Shown: piece by piece, positions 36,429-46,642 of the stretch
How the letters are laid out: every line of letters starts with the position of its first letter
Numbering within the stretch: position 1 is the first letter of the stretch
Source: Bacteroidales bacterium
GTDB taxonomy: Bacteria; Bacteroidota; Bacteroidia; Bacteroidales; Paludibacteraceae
DNA: 64,000 bases
NCBI GenBank assembly: GCA_022783865.1
Contig: JALFYY010000016.1
Location: forward strand, 62,001 to 126,000
Direction of reading: 5' to 3'
Notes under the pieces: model-generated
Seen by the model: only the letters and a program-made list of their open reading frames with translations
Told to the model about the DNA's origin: nothing
Databases searched by the model: none
Translations under genes and position numbers: made by a program

Positions 36429-37712
36429 ATGACAACACGAGACACACAACTCTTCGACATCATCCGTCGGGAAAGAGAACGCCAAACGAAAGGCATCGAA
36501 CTGATTGCCAGTGAGAACTTTGTGAGCGACCAAGTGATGGAAGCCATGGGCTCAGTTTTGACCAACAAATATGCCGAAGGCTATCCCGGCAAACGCTATT
36601 ACGGCGGTTGCCAAGTAGTGGACGAGGCAGAACGTTTGGCGATTGAGCGACTGAAAACACTCTATGGTGCCGCTTGGGCGAATGTGCAACCCCACTCGGG
36701 TGCACAAGCCAACATGGCAGTTTTTATGGCATGCCTGCAAGCCGGTGACAAGTTTCTGGGCTTGAACCTGAGTCACGGCGGTCACCTTTCACACGGTTCG
36801 CCAGTGAATTTCTCGGGATTGATGTTCCACGCATTGGAATATAATGTACGGGAAGCCGACGGATTGGTAGATTACGACCAATTGGAGAAAGTTGCCCGTG
36901 AAGAGCGTCCGAAACTCATTATTGCCGGTGCATCGGCATACAGCCGGGAATGGGACTATGCCCGTATCCGCCGTGTAGCAGACGAGATTGGTGCTATCTT
37001 TATGGTAGATATGGCACATCCTGCCGGATTGATTGCCGCAGGATTGCTCCGCAATCCGCTCCGCTATGCACATATTGTCACTTCCACTACGCACAAGACT
37101 TTGCGTGGTCCGCGCGGCGGCATCATCCTGATGGGCGAAGATTTCCCGAATCCTTGGGGCAAAACCACTCCCAAAGGCGAAGTGAAGATGATGTCGGCAT
37201 TGTTGGATTCTGCAGTATTTCCCGGCACGCAGGGCGGTCCGTTAGAGCACGTTATTGCCGCCAAAGCAGTGGCATTCGGCGAAGCATTGCAACCCGATTA
37301 CAAAGTGTATCAGCAACAAGTGCAAAAGAATGCCCAAACAATGGCTCAAGCCTTTATGGACAAAGGATACAAACTGATTTCAGGCGGCACCGACAACCAT
37401 TGTATGCTCGTTGATTTACGCACCAAATTCCCCGATCTGACAGGCAAAGCGGCAGAACAGGCATTGGTGGCTGCCGATATCACAACCAACAAAAACATGG
37501 TGCCATTCGACAGCCGTAGTCCGTTCCAAACATCAGGTTTGCGCTTCGGAACACCAGCCATTACGACCCGAGGATTGAAAGAAGCGGATATGCCTCAGAT
37601 AGTAGAACTCATTGATATAGTATTACATAACGTTGACAATGAAGCAGCTATCAGCAAAGTGCGTGAGCAAGTGAACAGCATGATGAAAGATTATCCATTG
37701 TTCGCATGGTAA
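36429..37712 (+). CDS. glyA: Serine hydroxymethyltransferase
   Basis: A PLP enzyme that converts serine and tetrahydrofolate to glycine and methylene-THF, the main one-carbon source. It has 427 residues. The PLP lysine lies in [17 protein letters not shown] (about residue 226), and the N-terminal [20 protein letters not shown] and [10 protein letters not shown] blocks are intact. It pairs metabolically with metK, encoded divergently nearby, in methyl-group supply. It is tightly spaced after the flavin reductase, and rlmN follows 34 nt later. Confidence 0.97.
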   Translation: MTTRDTQLFDIIRRERERQTKGIELIASENFVSDQVMEAMGSVLTNKYAEGYPGKRYYGGCQVVDEAERLAIERLKTLYGAAWANVQPHSGAQANMAVFMACLQAGDKFLGLNLSHGGHLSHGSPVNFSGLMFHALEYNVREADGLVDYDQLEKVAREERPKLIIAGASAYSREWDYARIRRVADEIGAIFMVDMAHPAGLIAAGLLRNPLRYAHIVTSTTHKTLRGPRGGIILMGEDFPNPWGKTTPKGEVKMMSALLDSAVFPGTQGGPLEHVIAAKAVAFGEALQPDYKVYQQQVQKNAQTMAQAFMDKGYKLISGGTDNHCMLVDLRTKFPDLTGKAAEQALVAADITTNKNMVPFDSRSPFQTSGLRFGTPAITTRGLKEADMPQIVELIDIVLHNVDNEAAISKVREQVNSMMKDYPLFAW

Positions 37713-37746
37713 CTCAGGAAGCATCATACCAACCGTAGACAGAACG

Positions 37747-38787
37747 ATGAGACCTGCCCTATTAGGAAAGACCATAGAAGAACTGACAGAAGTAGCCCTC
37801 TCTGTGGGGCTACCCAAATTCGCCGGCAAACAGTTGGCTGAATGGATATATCTACGCCGTGCGACTACTTTTGTTGAAATGACCAACATCTCAGGCAAAG
37901 GCCGTACGGCACTTGCAGAGCAATATTGTATCGGACGAAAACAGCCTGTAGCTGAAGCCGTTAGCGAGGACGGGACAAAGAAATATCTGTTCGAAACGGC
38001 AGAAGGACAATTTGTGGAAGCCGTCTATATCCCCGATGATGACCGTGCCACGATTTGTGTTTCCACACAAGCAGGTTGCAAGATGGGTTGCAAGTTCTGC
38101 ATGACCGGAACACTCGGATTTCACGGACATTTGTCCGCCACCGAGATACTGAATCAGATATTCTCCATTCCTGATTCCGAGCGACTTACCAACATCGTCT
38201 ATATGGGCGAAGGCGAGCCTTGCGAGAATATCAATGCCGTATTGCGCAGCATAGAAATAATGACTGCGCCATACGGTTGCCAATGGAGTCCGAGACGAAT
38301 CACAGTGTCGTCAGTGGGCTATATTCCGGGGCTGAAACGGTTGCTGCAAGAATCGGATTGCCACGTGGCCATCAGTCTGCACAATCCTTTTCCGACAGAA
38401 CGGCAAGAGATTATGCCTATCGAAAAAGTCTATCCTATCAGCGATGTACTGGCATTGCTCAAGCAATACGATTTCCGGCACCAACGCCGTATCTCGTTCG
38501 AATATATCATGTTCGGCGGTAAGAACGACAGTTTGCGCCATGCCAATCAGTTGCGCCGCTTGCTAAAAGGCTTCGACTGCCGTATCAATCTGATTCGTTT
38601 CCATGAGGGAGCAGAAGAAAAATCGAACACCCATCTCTCGCTGCAGGGTTCATCACCGGAGCAAATGATCCGATTCAGAGATTACCTGAGTGACAACGGC
38701 ATCACCACAACTATCCGTCGTTCAAGAGGCGAAGATATATTGGCAGCATGCGGCATGTTAGTCAATGCTTTACAAGAAAAGGAATGA
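37747..38787 (+). CDS. rlmN: 23S rRNA/tRNA adenine-C2 methyltransferase
   Basis: A radical-SAM enzyme that methylates C2 of A2503 in 23S rRNA and A37 in some tRNAs. It has 346 residues. The 4Fe-4S motif CKMGCKFCMTG is at about residues 112-122. The methyl-carrying cysteine of the family is in the C-terminal GEDILAACGML block (about residue 335), and the other catalytic cysteine lies in the iron-sulfur region. The GEP motif reads YMGEGEP, where MGMGEP is more common. It is coupled to the next gene by an ATGA overlap. Confidence 0.93.
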   Translation: MRPALLGKTIEELTEVALSVGLPKFAGKQLAEWIYLRRATTFVEMTNISGKGRTALAEQYCIGRKQPVAEAVSEDGTKKYLFETAEGQFVEAVYIPDDDRATICVSTQAGCKMGCKFCMTGTLGFHGHLSATEILNQIFSIPDSERLTNIVYMGEGEPCENINAVLRSIEIMTAPYGCQWSPRRITVSSVGYIPGLKRLLQESDCHVAISLHNPFPTERQEIMPIEKVYPISDVLALLKQYDFRHQRRISFEYIMFGGKNDSLRHANQLRRLLKGFDCRINLIRFHEGAEEKSNTHLSLQGSSPEQMIRFRDYLSDNGITTTIRRSRGEDILAACGMLVNALQEKE

Positions 38788-39740
38788 GCCATCGCCGATA
38801 TATTGCAATGCTTTTTGCTCTGTTGTGCATTGCCGTTTATGCCCAAAAGAAGATTGTTTTCTACAATGTGGAAAACTTGTTCGACACCCGTCACGACAGT
38901 TTGTATCAAGATACTGAATACACACCCGACGGCGACAAACACTGGACTTATCAGAAATACCGCACCAAGATTGACCATATTGCACAAGTGATTGCCAACA
39001 TCGGAGAATGGCAAACGCCTATGTTGGTCGGTTTGTGCGAGGTGGAAAATGACTATTGCCTGCAAAGTCTGACCAAGTTCAGCGGACTGAAGAATTACGG
39101 GTATCAGTATCTTCACCATGACGGTCCGGATGTACGAGGTATCGACTGTGCCCTACTCTACGACCCGTTGCAATTCGAATTGCTTACGCACCAGTTTATT
39201 TCAGTTCCGTTAAGCGACCGTCCAACACGGGAATTTCTGTATGCACAAGGAGAAATGATTGACCGAACACACCGCCATACACAGAAAGATACATTGCATA
39301 TCTATGTTTGTCATATGCCTTCACGGTTAAACGGCAAAGCAAGTGAACATCGTCGCCAAACAGCACTCAAAGTATTGCAGACGCATATTGACAGTGTGCT
39401 ATCCGCCCAACCGAATGCACATATCATCGTTATGGGAGATTTCAATCAAGAGCCCGAAGACAATCTTCCACCCCTGCAAAACCTGATGCTACCCTTCCAC
39501 CAAGCCGGCAAAGGAACTTACAAATACAAAGGCATTTGGAATTGTCTGGATCAGTGTTATATTACTGCGAATATGGCAGAAAGGACAAAAACACATATCT
39601 TCGATGCGGATTGGCTATTTGAAGAAGATACCAAATACTTGGGAGAACAACCATGGCGCACGTATAAAGGATGGCGATATTCAGGCGGTTACTCAGACCA
39701 TTTGCCTATTTGGATAGAGTTTTTGCCTTTGGCGGAATAG
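38784..39740 (+). CDS. Exported endonuclease/exonuclease/phosphatase-family protein
   Basis: A 318-residue protein of the EEP superfamily with a signal peptide (MSHRRYIAMLFALLCIAVYAQ). Catalytic landmarks are FYNVENLFD near the start, CEVEN for the metal-binding Glu, HMPSR, the active-site GDFNQEPED, and the C-terminal SDHLPIW. It should be a metal-dependent phosphodiesterase acting in the periplasm or outside, possibly a nuclease for scavenging. The start overlaps the rlmN stop (ATGA); an earlier in-frame ATG lies inside rlmN and would spoil the signal peptide. Confidence 0.85.
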   Translation: MSHRRYIAMLFALLCIAVYAQKKIVFYNVENLFDTRHDSLYQDTEYTPDGDKHWTYQKYRTKIDHIAQVIANIGEWQTPMLVGLCEVENDYCLQSLTKFSGLKNYGYQYLHHDGPDVRGIDCALLYDPLQFELLTHQFISVPLSDRPTREFLYAQGEMIDRTHRHTQKDTLHIYVCHMPSRLNGKASEHRRQTALKVLQTHIDSVLSAQPNAHIIVMGDFNQEPEDNLPPLQNLMLPFHQAGKGTYKYKGIWNCLDQCYITANMAERTKTHIFDADWLFEEDTKYLGEQPWRTYKGWRYSGGYSDHLPIWIEFLPLAE

Positions 39741-39770
39741 AGCGATTATTCATCCTATCGTCCTGCCGAA

Positions 39771-39814
39771 CCCTTGTATGACCCTTGTATAACCCTTGTA
39801 TAACCCTTGTACCA
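39771..39814. repeat. 11-bp tandem array, 4 units (CCCTTGTATAA)
   Basis: Units CCCTTGTATGA, CCCTTGTATAA, CCCTTGTATAA and CCCTTGTACCA, exactly 44 bp. The array lies between convergent genes (EEP protein and DUF4293). It is the cleanest 11-bp array in the window. Confidence 0.95.
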
Positions 39815-39868
39815 ACCCTCACTTGCTATGTAGCAGCAAGGAAGATAGAGGATATATCCTATTCGAGG

Positions 39869-40348
39869 TTATCTGATACGGTCGGCAGCACGCACCAAAG
39901 CTTCGTCACGCAAAATGAGACGAATCGCCATAAAGGTCAGGATGATACCAATCAGAGGAATACCGGCACTGACATTGAGATACCAATCCACATCCAAACG
40001 TTGGCAAACAAACCACGCATAAACCACCAAAAGAATATAGTAACCCAACATCAAAAAGATATTGAACACATTCAGACGTGCCTGCACAATGCGTTTTTTA
40101 TAGAGGAAAATGCTCACCAAAGCAATCAAAGGAATAACGATACTCAATACCGCCAAAGCCCAAACAGACATTACATTAAGAGGTTGGGCAGCATTGGTGA
40201 CATCCACCACATTGAGAAACGCTATTTCATACAGATGCTGCACTTCCGCCCCTTCTGTCGTCATAAACTGCATAGGCGAAAGGAAACTGAGCAAAGCAAA
40301 ACAAACAACCACCAAAAACAAATATAAGGTCTGTAAACGCTGTATCAT
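39869..40348 (-). CDS. DUF4293-type membrane protein
   Basis: A 159-residue protein with four membrane helices (about residues 7-25, 60-82, 95-115 and 125-145) and the opening [16 protein letters not shown] typical of the Bacteroidota DUF4293 family. The function is unknown. Its start overlaps the acyltransferase stop by four bases (ATGA), so it is the last gene of the minus-strand fumarase-dxr-rseP series. An 11-bp array follows its 3' end. Confidence 0.8.
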   Translation of the reverse strand: MIQRLQTLYLFLVVVCFALLSFLSPMQFMTTEGAEVQHLYEIAFLNVVDVTNAAQPLNVMSVWALAVLSIVIPLIALVSIFLYKKRIVQARLNVFNIFLMLGYYILLVVYAWFVCQRLDVDWYLNVSAGIPLIGIILTFMAIRLILRDEALVRAADRIR

Positions 40349-40920
40349 AGTAATGTTACTTTATTATCAGTTAATTTATACCGTTCACCCGTAGCAGGAC
40401 AAACGGCTATTCCATTTTCATCAAAAACGAGTTTTTCCCCGTATCGACTCACCCAGCCCCGTTGACGTGCCGGATTGCCCACCATCAAAGCATAGGCAGG
40501 CACATCTTTGGTCACCACAGAACCTGCACCAATCAAGGCATATTCGCCAATTTCGTGACCACAAACAATAGTGGCATTCGCCCCTACGGAAGCACCGCGA
40601 CGGATAATCGTCGGACGATATTCATTCTTGCGCGACACATGGCTACGAGGATTGATAACATTGGTAAAAACCATACTCGGACCGAGGAACACATCATCTT
40701 CACAACGCACACCGGTATAGACCGATACATTGTTCTGTATCTTCACATTACGTCCCAATACTACATCAGGCGATACAACCACATTCTGCCCGATATTACA
40801 ATCCTCACCAATGGTGCAACCCGACATCACATGCGAGAAATGCCAAATCCTGGTACCTTTGCCGATTTGGCAACCTTCGTCCACATAAGACGATTCATGT
40901 ACGAAATAATCCATCGTCAT
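40345..40920 (-). CDS. Left-handed beta-helix acyltransferase (WbpD/WlbB-like)
   Basis: A 191-residue hexapeptide-repeat transferase. Repeats run from about residue 10 to 150 ([37 protein letters not shown] and others), and [15 protein letters not shown] plus a short CP-x-GE-x-Y tail follow. This architecture matches WbpD-type N-acetyltransferases, which acetylate UDP-3-amino-glucuronate for O-antigen or glycan synthesis. No other sugar-modification gene is adjacent, so the substrate remains open. It starts 6 nt after the rseP stop and overlaps DUF4293. Confidence 0.82.
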   Translation of the reverse strand: MTMDYFVHESSYVDEGCQIGKGTRIWHFSHVMSGCTIGEDCNIGQNVVVSPDVVLGRNVKIQNNVSVYTGVRCEDDVFLGPSMVFTNVINPRSHVSRKNEYRPTIIRRGASVGANATIVCGHEIGEYALIGAGSVVTKDVPAYALMVGNPARQRGWVSRYGEKLVFDENGIAVCPATGERYKLTDNKVTLL

Positions 40921-40926
40921 TGTTGA

Positions 40927-42417
40927 TTAAAACAGCCGTAATATATCGTTCAGATTGGCATAAATGACCAATGCCAAAAGCAGGTAGAAACCAATGGTAT
41001 TCACAATTTCGAGGAACTTGTCGCTCGGCTTTTTGCCTGTCAGCATTTCCCAAAGCAGGAAGAAAACGTGACCGCCGTCCAAGCCCGGAATAGGAATAAT
41101 GTTCATGAAAGCCAAGATGATAGAAAGGAATGCAGTCATGAGCCAGAACGAATGCCAATCCCAAACCGGCGGGAACAAACTACCTATTGCTCCAAAGCCG
41201 CCTAACGACTTGCTACCCTCTTTGGTGAAAACCAACTTGAATTGCTTTACATAGCTTACCAAAACGTCCCAACCATACTCAATACCGGCAGGAATGGATG
41301 CAAAAAAGCCATACTCTATCTTCTTTGTTTGCAGATAATCAATCGGTTTGTTCGGATAAACGCCCAATTTGGCTTCATCGCCAAGATAGGTGCGCACCGT
41401 CATGGTTCCGCCTTGACGGACAAACTCCACCGTCACACTATCGCAAGCATGCTTTTGCAATTCTGCAACCACATCCTGATAAGCCAATGTAGCAACACCA
41501 TCCACGGCTATCACACTATCGCCCGCCATCATCAAAGCCTTGGCAGCAGCCCCGTCAGGAATGATTTCGTTCACCACAAAGGGGAAACGAAAGTCCACCA
41601 AAGCCGTATTACCGGAAGCCAATACCAATTGGTCGAGATCGTCAGCCAACCGCAATTGCAAAGTGTCATCACCTCGCAAAACGGTAACGTTGCGTTCGCC
41701 ATCGATGAGCATCCATTGTACCAAATCGGCAGTCGTTTCAGGCTTTCTATCGCCTATGGCAATAATCTTATCGCCTTGCGCAAAACCCTGCTCCAGCATT
41801 ACATCGGAATATTGCAGACCATAGACAGCATTATCCAAAGGCAGATATTCTTTGCCCCAAGTGAAGAGAATAGCACTATAAATAATGAGTGCCGCCACAA
41901 AATTGACCAACACACCGCCAATAATGATAGGCAGGCGTTGCCATGTAGATTTTGAGCGGTATTCCCAAGGCTGAGGTTCCGATACCAATTGTCCGGCAGC
42001 CGTTGTCTCGTCCACCATACCGGCAATAGAGCAATATCCGCCAAAAGGCAACCAACCGATTCCCCATTCAGTAGCATCGGGATAACGGCGCCAATCGTCT
42101 TCCGGCAAAGCATACAATTCGTCTTCTGTCATCGGACGGTAAACAGGTTTGCCTTTCTTATCGAGCAACGGGGTTCCTTGTTCGTCGGTTGCCTCGGTCA
42201 TACTATACGGAACATTCTTCGCAAAGAACTTGATTCTCCATTTACCGTTGATTTTCTTCATACGCAAAATAGAGAATTGCGGATTGAAGAACATATAGAA
42301 CTTTTCCACTCTCACCTTAAACAAACGTGCAAAAGCAAAGTGCCCCAGCTCGTGAATCACCACAAGAAACGACAATGCCAATATCAATTGTAAGGCTCTA
42401 ATCCAAAATGTACTCAT
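40927..42417 (-). CDS. rseP: Site-2 protease RseP (M50)
   Basis: An intramembrane zinc metalloprotease that cleaves anti-sigma factors and signal-peptide remnants. It has 496 residues. The zinc motif HELGH is at residues 22-26 in the first helix, and the second active-site motif LDGGH lies near residue 444. One or two PDZ-like domains lie between (about 205-370, with EQGFAQGDKIIAIGDR and PDGAAAKALMMAGDSVIAVDG). Bacteroidota forms carry a longer cytoplasmic insertion after HELGH, seen here at about 55-110. It follows dxr by 16 nt. Confidence 0.95.
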   Translation of the reverse strand: MSTFWIRALQLILALSFLVVIHELGHFAFARLFKVRVEKFYMFFNPQFSILRMKKINGKWRIKFFAKNVPYSMTEATDEQGTPLLDKKGKPVYRPMTEDELYALPEDDWRRYPDATEWGIGWLPFGGYCSIAGMVDETTAAGQLVSEPQPWEYRSKSTWQRLPIIIGGVLVNFVAALIIYSAILFTWGKEYLPLDNAVYGLQYSDVMLEQGFAQGDKIIAIGDRKPETTADLVQWMLIDGERNVTVLRGDDTLQLRLADDLDQLVLASGNTALVDFRFPFVVNEIIPDGAAAKALMMAGDSVIAVDGVATLAYQDVVAELQKHACDSVTVEFVRQGGTMTVRTYLGDEAKLGVYPNKPIDYLQTKKIEYGFFASIPAGIEYGWDVLVSYVKQFKLVFTKEGSKSLGGFGAIGSLFPPVWDWHSFWLMTAFLSIILAFMNIIPIPGLDGGHVFFLLWEMLTGKKPSDKFLEIVNTIGFYLLLALVIYANLNDILRLF

Positions 42418-42433
42418 TATTGTCTGTATTTAT

Positions 42434-43582
42434 TCAATGTATCAATGTTTGTGTCAGACGGCGCACTTCTGTGTCGGTATGGACATAATCTTCGTAAGTC
42501 GGTTGAGCAATAAAATCAGCCTTCTGCATAGCTTGCTCAATAAGGTCGGACATCTGCAAAAAACCGACTTGTCCTTGCAAAAACGCATAGACAGCTATCT
42601 CGTTAGCAGCATTCAGAATGCACGGCATATTGCCGCCTTGCTCCATTGCCTGATAAGCCAAACCAAGATTGCGGAACTTCTCCAAATCGGGCGCCTCAAA
42701 AGTAAGACTATGCAAATGCAACAAATCAACACGCGGAAAATCGGTATGCAAACGCTCAGGAAAAGTGAATGCGTACTGTATCGGCAAACGCATATCAGGC
42801 ATACCCAATTGGGCTTTGATACTGCCATCAACAAATTGCACTGCCGAATGCACAATACTCTGAGGGTGCACTAAAACCTGGATTTGCTCCGTTGGCACGC
42901 CAAACAGCCACTTTGCTTCAATAACCTCGAAACCTTTGTTCATCATCGAAGCGGAATCGATGGTAATCTTTGCTCCCATGCTCCAATTAGGATGTTGCAA
43001 TGCCTCGGCAGCCGTAACGTGTTCCAATGCCGCTTTTTCCATAGTCCGGAACGGTCCGCCAGAAGCCGTAAGAAGAATTTTTTCTATCTCATTGTCTTCA
43101 CCCACAATACTTTGGAAGATAGCCGAGTGCTCCGAATCGACAGGCAATATCGCTACTTTATGCTGTTGTGCCAAATCGCAAATCAATTCGCCTGCCACCA
43201 CCAAAGTTTCTTTGTTCGCCAAAGCAATGGTTTTGCCGGCTTTTATCGCCTCAATCGTCGGCAACAAACCGGCATAACCCACCATAGCTGCCAAAACGAT
43301 ATCCACCGACGGCAATTGCACCATCTGAGCGATAGCATCCATTCCAGCAAACACTTTCAACGGCATAGCAGAAAGCGCCTCCTTCAATTGCGGATAAAGC
43401 GATTCGTCGGCAATACACACCACTTCAGGGTGAAACTCACGAGCCTGCTCTATGAGTTTGTCCACCGAACGGTTGGCAGAAATGGCATACACTTCGAAGC
43501 GGTCGGGATTTTTTCTCACCACATCCAAAGCCTGCGTTCCGATTGAACCGGTTGAACCTAATATGGCTATACGTTTCTTCAT
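42434..43582 (-). CDS. dxr: 1-deoxy-D-xylulose-5-phosphate reductoisomerase
   Basis: Second enzyme of the MEP isoprenoid pathway (DXP to MEP, NADPH-dependent). It has 382 residues from the chosen start, which opens directly with the NADPH motif MKKRIAILGSTGSIGTQAL; 19 further upstream codons overlap the previous gene and are unlikely. Active-site blocks LPVDSEHSAIFQ, LTASGGPFR, SMGAKITIDSASMMNKG and LGMPDMRLPIQYA are intact. It sits between a LytM-like gene and rseP; dxr-rseP adjacency is widespread. Confidence 0.96.
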   Translation of the reverse strand: MKKRIAILGSTGSIGTQALDVVRKNPDRFEVYAISANRSVDKLIEQAREFHPEVVCIADESLYPQLKEALSAMPLKVFAGMDAIAQMVQLPSVDIVLAAMVGYAGLLPTIEAIKAGKTIALANKETLVVAGELICDLAQQHKVAILPVDSEHSAIFQSIVGEDNEIEKILLTASGGPFRTMEKAALEHVTAAEALQHPNWSMGAKITIDSASMMNKGFEVIEAKWLFGVPTEQIQVLVHPQSIVHSAVQFVDGSIKAQLGMPDMRLPIQYAFTFPERLHTDFPRVDLLHLHSLTFEAPDLEKFRNLGLAYQAMEQGGNMPCILNAANEIAVYAFLQGQVGFLQMSDLIEQAMQKADFIAQPTYEDYVHTDTEVRRLTQTLIH

Positions 43583-43590
43583 TTTTCTGA

Positions 43591-44421
43591 TTAAAAAGCA
43601 ATTACTTCTTCCGGATTGATAGCATTGCCAGTGCACCAAAGTTCAAATTTCAGAGGATTCTTGTCCGAGGCAATCGCCAATGATTCGCCTGCCTGCACAT
43701 GGTCGCCCGGCTGCCGCATCAATCGCTTCAGATGCCGATAGAGCGACAAGTAATCGTTGCCATGTTGCACAATCATCATCCATTCGTTGTCCATCGTACG
43801 CGATGTATAAATCACCGTTCCCGGCAATACGCTTACAATGTTTTCGTTAGCCGGAGTCACGATACTGATACCATATTTTCCCGCTTGAGCATTGAAATGC
43901 GACATGATTACACCATGTGCCGGACGAAAAAATGCGGGCACTTGTACCGCATTCGGTTGAGCAAACAAAGTCAGATTATCCAATCCTTTCGCCTCGTATT
44001 GCGCAATGAACTCCGAGGTTATCGGTGAACGCTCTTCCATCAGTTTCTCCTGTTGCACAATCGTCATAGAGTCAAGCGTTTGCAACGAATCCGAAGCAAT
44101 TTCTCCGGAAAGCACATCGCGAATGGCCGATAAATAGTTCTGTTGGAAAGTCAATTGTTGGTTGAGCGAATCCACTCTCACCATTTCCATCACCAACTCC
44201 CGACGGATATCCTCGTTGTAACCGGGCAAATAATTGCGCAATGGTGTGAACCAAATGATGGTTGCAAACAGCGCAAACACTACCACAAACAAGCCAAAAA
44301 CAAACAGGATGGCATTGATGCGAGAGAGACGAATATGCCACACTTCGTTCAGCGTATTCTCGTTCAATACCGAAATACGGAACTTAAACCGCAGCCTTTG
44401 CCAAAATCCTGTTTTACTCAT
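43591..44421 (-). CDS. Membrane-anchored M23/LytM-like protein, catalytically degenerate
   Basis: A 276-residue protein with one N-terminal helix (about 35-58), a coiled-coil-like region (about 70-105) and a C-terminal LytM fold (about 160-270). In active M23 endopeptidases the fold reads HxxxD (often HYGIDI) and ends with an HxH pair. Here the segments are GKYGISIV and PLKFELW, so three of the zinc ligands are missing; only the central HG and YRHL remain. It therefore probably acts as a scaffold or activator of other cell-wall hydrolases, like EnvC or NlpD, and not as an enzyme. It lies 8 nt before dxr. Confidence 0.83.
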   Translation of the reverse strand: MSKTGFWQRLRFKFRISVLNENTLNEVWHIRLSRINAILFVFGLFVVVFALFATIIWFTPLRNYLPGYNEDIRRELVMEMVRVDSLNQQLTFQQNYLSAIRDVLSGEIASDSLQTLDSMTIVQQEKLMEERSPITSEFIAQYEAKGLDNLTLFAQPNAVQVPAFFRPAHGVIMSHFNAQAGKYGISIVTPANENIVSVLPGTVIYTSRTMDNEWMMIVQHGNDYLSLYRHLKRLMRQPGDHVQAGESLAIASDKNPLKFELWCTGNAINPEEVIAF

Positions 44422-44438
44422 AACAACTTGTTATCCAA

Positions 44439-46076
44439 TTATTTTATTATAGTGCACCCCTCGCAAGGACGCAACTGTTTGAAGAAATCGTTGCCTTTGT
44501 CGTCCACCAAGATGAATGCAGGGAAGTCCTCCACCTCGATTTTCCAAACAGCCTCCATACCCAATTCGGGATATTCTACGCACTCAATCGACTTGATGTT
44601 ATTCTGCGCCAAAATAGCAGCCGGACCACCGATAGAACCGAGGTAGAAACCACCGTATTTCTTGCATGCATCCGTAACGGATTGACTACGATTGCCTTTG
44701 GCAAGCATAATCATCGAACCGCCTTTCGATTGGAACAAGTCCACATATGGGTCCATACGTCCTGCCGTGGTCGGTCCCATCGAACCGCAAGCCATTCCTG
44801 CAGGCGTTTTGGCGGGACCTGCATAATAAATCGGGTGTTTCTTCATATAGTCGGGCAATTCTTCGCCACGGTCCAAACGCTCTTTTATCTTTGCATGGGC
44901 AATATCACGTCCTACAATAATAGTGCCATTCAGGCTCAAACGGGTGGAAACAGGATAAGCCGACAACTGTTTGCAAACCTCTTCCATCGGGCGGTTCAAA
45001 TCCACTTTTACTACATCGCCTTCGCCTGCTTCGCGCAATTCTGCAGGAATCAGACTGCCCGGATTATCGTCCATTTTCTCAATCCAGATACCGTCTTTAT
45101 TGATTTTGCACTTGATATTGCGGTCAGCCGAACAACTAACGCCCAAACCTATCGGGCAACTTGCGCCATGACGGGGCAAACGGATAATACGCACGTCGTG
45201 AGCCATATATTTGCCGCCGAACTGTGCACCCAAACCAATCTTATATGCCTCTTTCAACACTTCCTCTTCCAATGCCACATCGCGGAAAGCACGTCCGCCT
45301 TCCGAACCTGTCGTAGGCAATTCATCGTAATAGTGGGTAGATGCCAATTTCACTGTCAGAAGGTTCTTTTCTGCACTCGTACCACCGATAACAAAAGCGA
45401 TATGATAAGGCGGACAAGCTGCAGTACCCAAGGTTTTCATTTTCTCCACCAAGAAAGGCACCAGTGTTTTCGGATTCAACACCGCCTTTGTTTCTTGATA
45501 CAAATAGGTTTTGTTGGCAGAACCGCCGCCTTTGGTCACGCACAAGAAGCGGTATTCCATTCCTTCGGTTGCCTCAATATCGATTTGTGCCGGTAGATTG
45601 CATTTCGTATTCACCTCGTCATACATGGTGAGCGGTGCATTTTGCGAATAACGCAAGTTCTCTTCGGTATAAGTCTTGAATACGCCTTTCGAGAGAGCTT
45701 CTTCGTCGGAGTAGCCCGTCCAAACTTGCTGTCCTTTTTCACCGTGAATGATAGCCGTACCGGTATCTTGGCACAATGGCAATTGTCCTTTGGCAGACAC
45801 TTCGGCATTGCGCAAGAAGGTCAATGCCACATATTTATCGTTGTCCGAAGCCTCAGGGTCACGCAATATATTAGCCACCTGTTCGTTATGCGAACGGCGC
45901 AGCAGAAACGATACATCTCTGAAAGCGGCGTTCGCCATACGGGTCAAACCTTCTTTTTCGATTTTCAAGATAGGATGTCCTTCAAACTCGCTTACGCTCA
46001 CATAGTCTTTCGTAAGCAAATAGTACTCGGTTTTGTCCTCACCGAGTTGAAACATTGGTTCGTACTTAAAATCCAT
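44439..46076 (-). CDS. Fumarate hydratase, class I (4Fe-4S)
   Basis: Interconverts fumarate and malate. At 545 residues it is the long single-chain class I type (FumA/FumB-like), with the alpha-like region containing [14 protein letters not shown] and the [16 protein letters not shown] block. The beta-like C-terminal region contains [23 protein letters not shown]. Cysteines in the CQDTG, AACPP and PIGLGVSC blocks are candidates for the oxygen-sensitive cluster. In an anaerobe this would serve the reductive branch to succinate. It has its own promoter at 46339-46370 with a leader of about 255 nt that contains two repeat arrays. Confidence 0.95.
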   Translation of the reverse strand: MDFKYEPMFQLGEDKTEYYLLTKDYVSVSEFEGHPILKIEKEGLTRMANAAFRDVSFLLRRSHNEQVANILRDPEASDNDKYVALTFLRNAEVSAKGQLPLCQDTGTAIIHGEKGQQVWTGYSDEEALSKGVFKTYTEENLRYSQNAPLTMYDEVNTKCNLPAQIDIEATEGMEYRFLCVTKGGGSANKTYLYQETKAVLNPKTLVPFLVEKMKTLGTAACPPYHIAFVIGGTSAEKNLLTVKLASTHYYDELPTTGSEGGRAFRDVALEEEVLKEAYKIGLGAQFGGKYMAHDVRIIRLPRHGASCPIGLGVSCSADRNIKCKINKDGIWIEKMDDNPGSLIPAELREAGEGDVVKVDLNRPMEEVCKQLSAYPVSTRLSLNGTIIVGRDIAHAKIKERLDRGEELPDYMKKHPIYYAGPAKTPAGMACGSMGPTTAGRMDPYVDLFQSKGGSMIMLAKGNRSQSVTDACKKYGGFYLGSIGGPAAILAQNNIKSIECVEYPELGMEAVWKIEVEDFPAFILVDDKGNDFFKQLRPCEGCTIIK

Positions 46077-46141
46077 AGTTATATATTTGTTTAATTTATT
46101 ATTCGCTATTGCTCATCTCCCCATATAGAACTCCGCCCATT

Positions 46142-46173
46142 CATCTACTCAACTACTCATCTCCTCATCGCAG
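46142..46173. repeat. 8-bp tandem array, 4 units (CATCTACT)
   Basis: Units CATCTACT, CAACTACT, CATCTCCT and CATCGCAG. In the complementary sense these are the AGATGAGG-type octamers of 15163-15234. The adjacent GGCTCTGCCCGCTCAGTT is the complement of the dispersed GGGCAGAGCC word. The array lies in the fumarase leader. Confidence 0.8.
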
Positions 46174-46211
46174 GCTCTGCCCGCTCAGTTCCACAATATT
46201 TCAGCGGTGGC

Positions 46212-46244
46212 GTAGCTGTCGGGTAGCTGTCGGGTAGCTGTCAG
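46212..46244. repeat. 11-bp tandem array, 3 units (GTAGCTGTCGG)
   Basis: Units GTAGCTGTCGG, GTAGCTGTCGG and GTAGCTGTCAG, with degenerate partial units on each side. It lies within the predicted 5' leader of fumarase. The complement, CCGACAGCTAC, resembles the GACCGCTAC units at 27401 and 58926. Confidence 0.93.
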
Positions 46245-46338
46245 GTCTGTCCCGATAAAAACACGAGTCGCATACATATCAGAATGCTGTCACATACCTG
46301 ACAAATCATTCCAAAACCACTCCATCACATAATTCCTT

Positions 46339-46370
46339 GCAAAGATACAATAAAATCTACAGATATACAA
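46339..46370 (-). promoter_or_regulatory. Promoter of the fumarase operon
   Basis: On the minus strand TTG (46368-46370), 20 nt, TATCTTTGC (46339-46347). The predicted start near 46332 gives a long untranslated leader. Confidence 0.65.
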
Positions 46371-46509
46371 CTTTTACAAAAACTTTTAATGTCGTAATAA
46401 CTTTGCGACACCCAAACGGGCTTATATCTAAACGGCTAACCATTAATCGCCCGACAATTTGTATTTTATCCTTTGCCCTTATCCTTAACGACAGCCCCTT
46501 TTTCATATA

Positions 46510-46545
46510 ACAAAAAAAAGCGATTACATCTGTAACCACTTTTTT
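46510..46545 (-). terminator. Terminator downstream of tRNA-Lys
   Basis: On the minus strand GTGGTTAC and GTAATCGC pair (two G-U pairs) around a 4-nt loop; A-tract and T-tract flanks extend the stem, and eight T residues follow. Confidence 0.75.
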
Positions 46546-46546
46546 G

Positions 46547-46619
46547 TGACCCCGGAGGGGCTCGAACCCTCGACCCACTGATTAAGAGTCAGTTGCTCTA
46601 CCAACTGAGCTACGGAGTC
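46547..46619 (-). tRNA. tRNA-Lys (anticodon CTT)
   Basis: The minus strand folds as a 73-nt cloverleaf. The acceptor stem is GACTCCG with CGGGGTC, the D-arm is GCTCAGTTGGTAGAGC, the anticodon stem ACTGA/TCAGT encloses loop CTCTTAA with anticodon CTT (reads AAG), and the T-arm is CGAGGGTTCGAGCCCCT. The discriminator is A. CCA is not encoded. It has its own promoter and terminator. Confidence 0.97.
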
Positions 46620-46642
46620 GTGCTTTCTTTTCAAAAGCGGGT

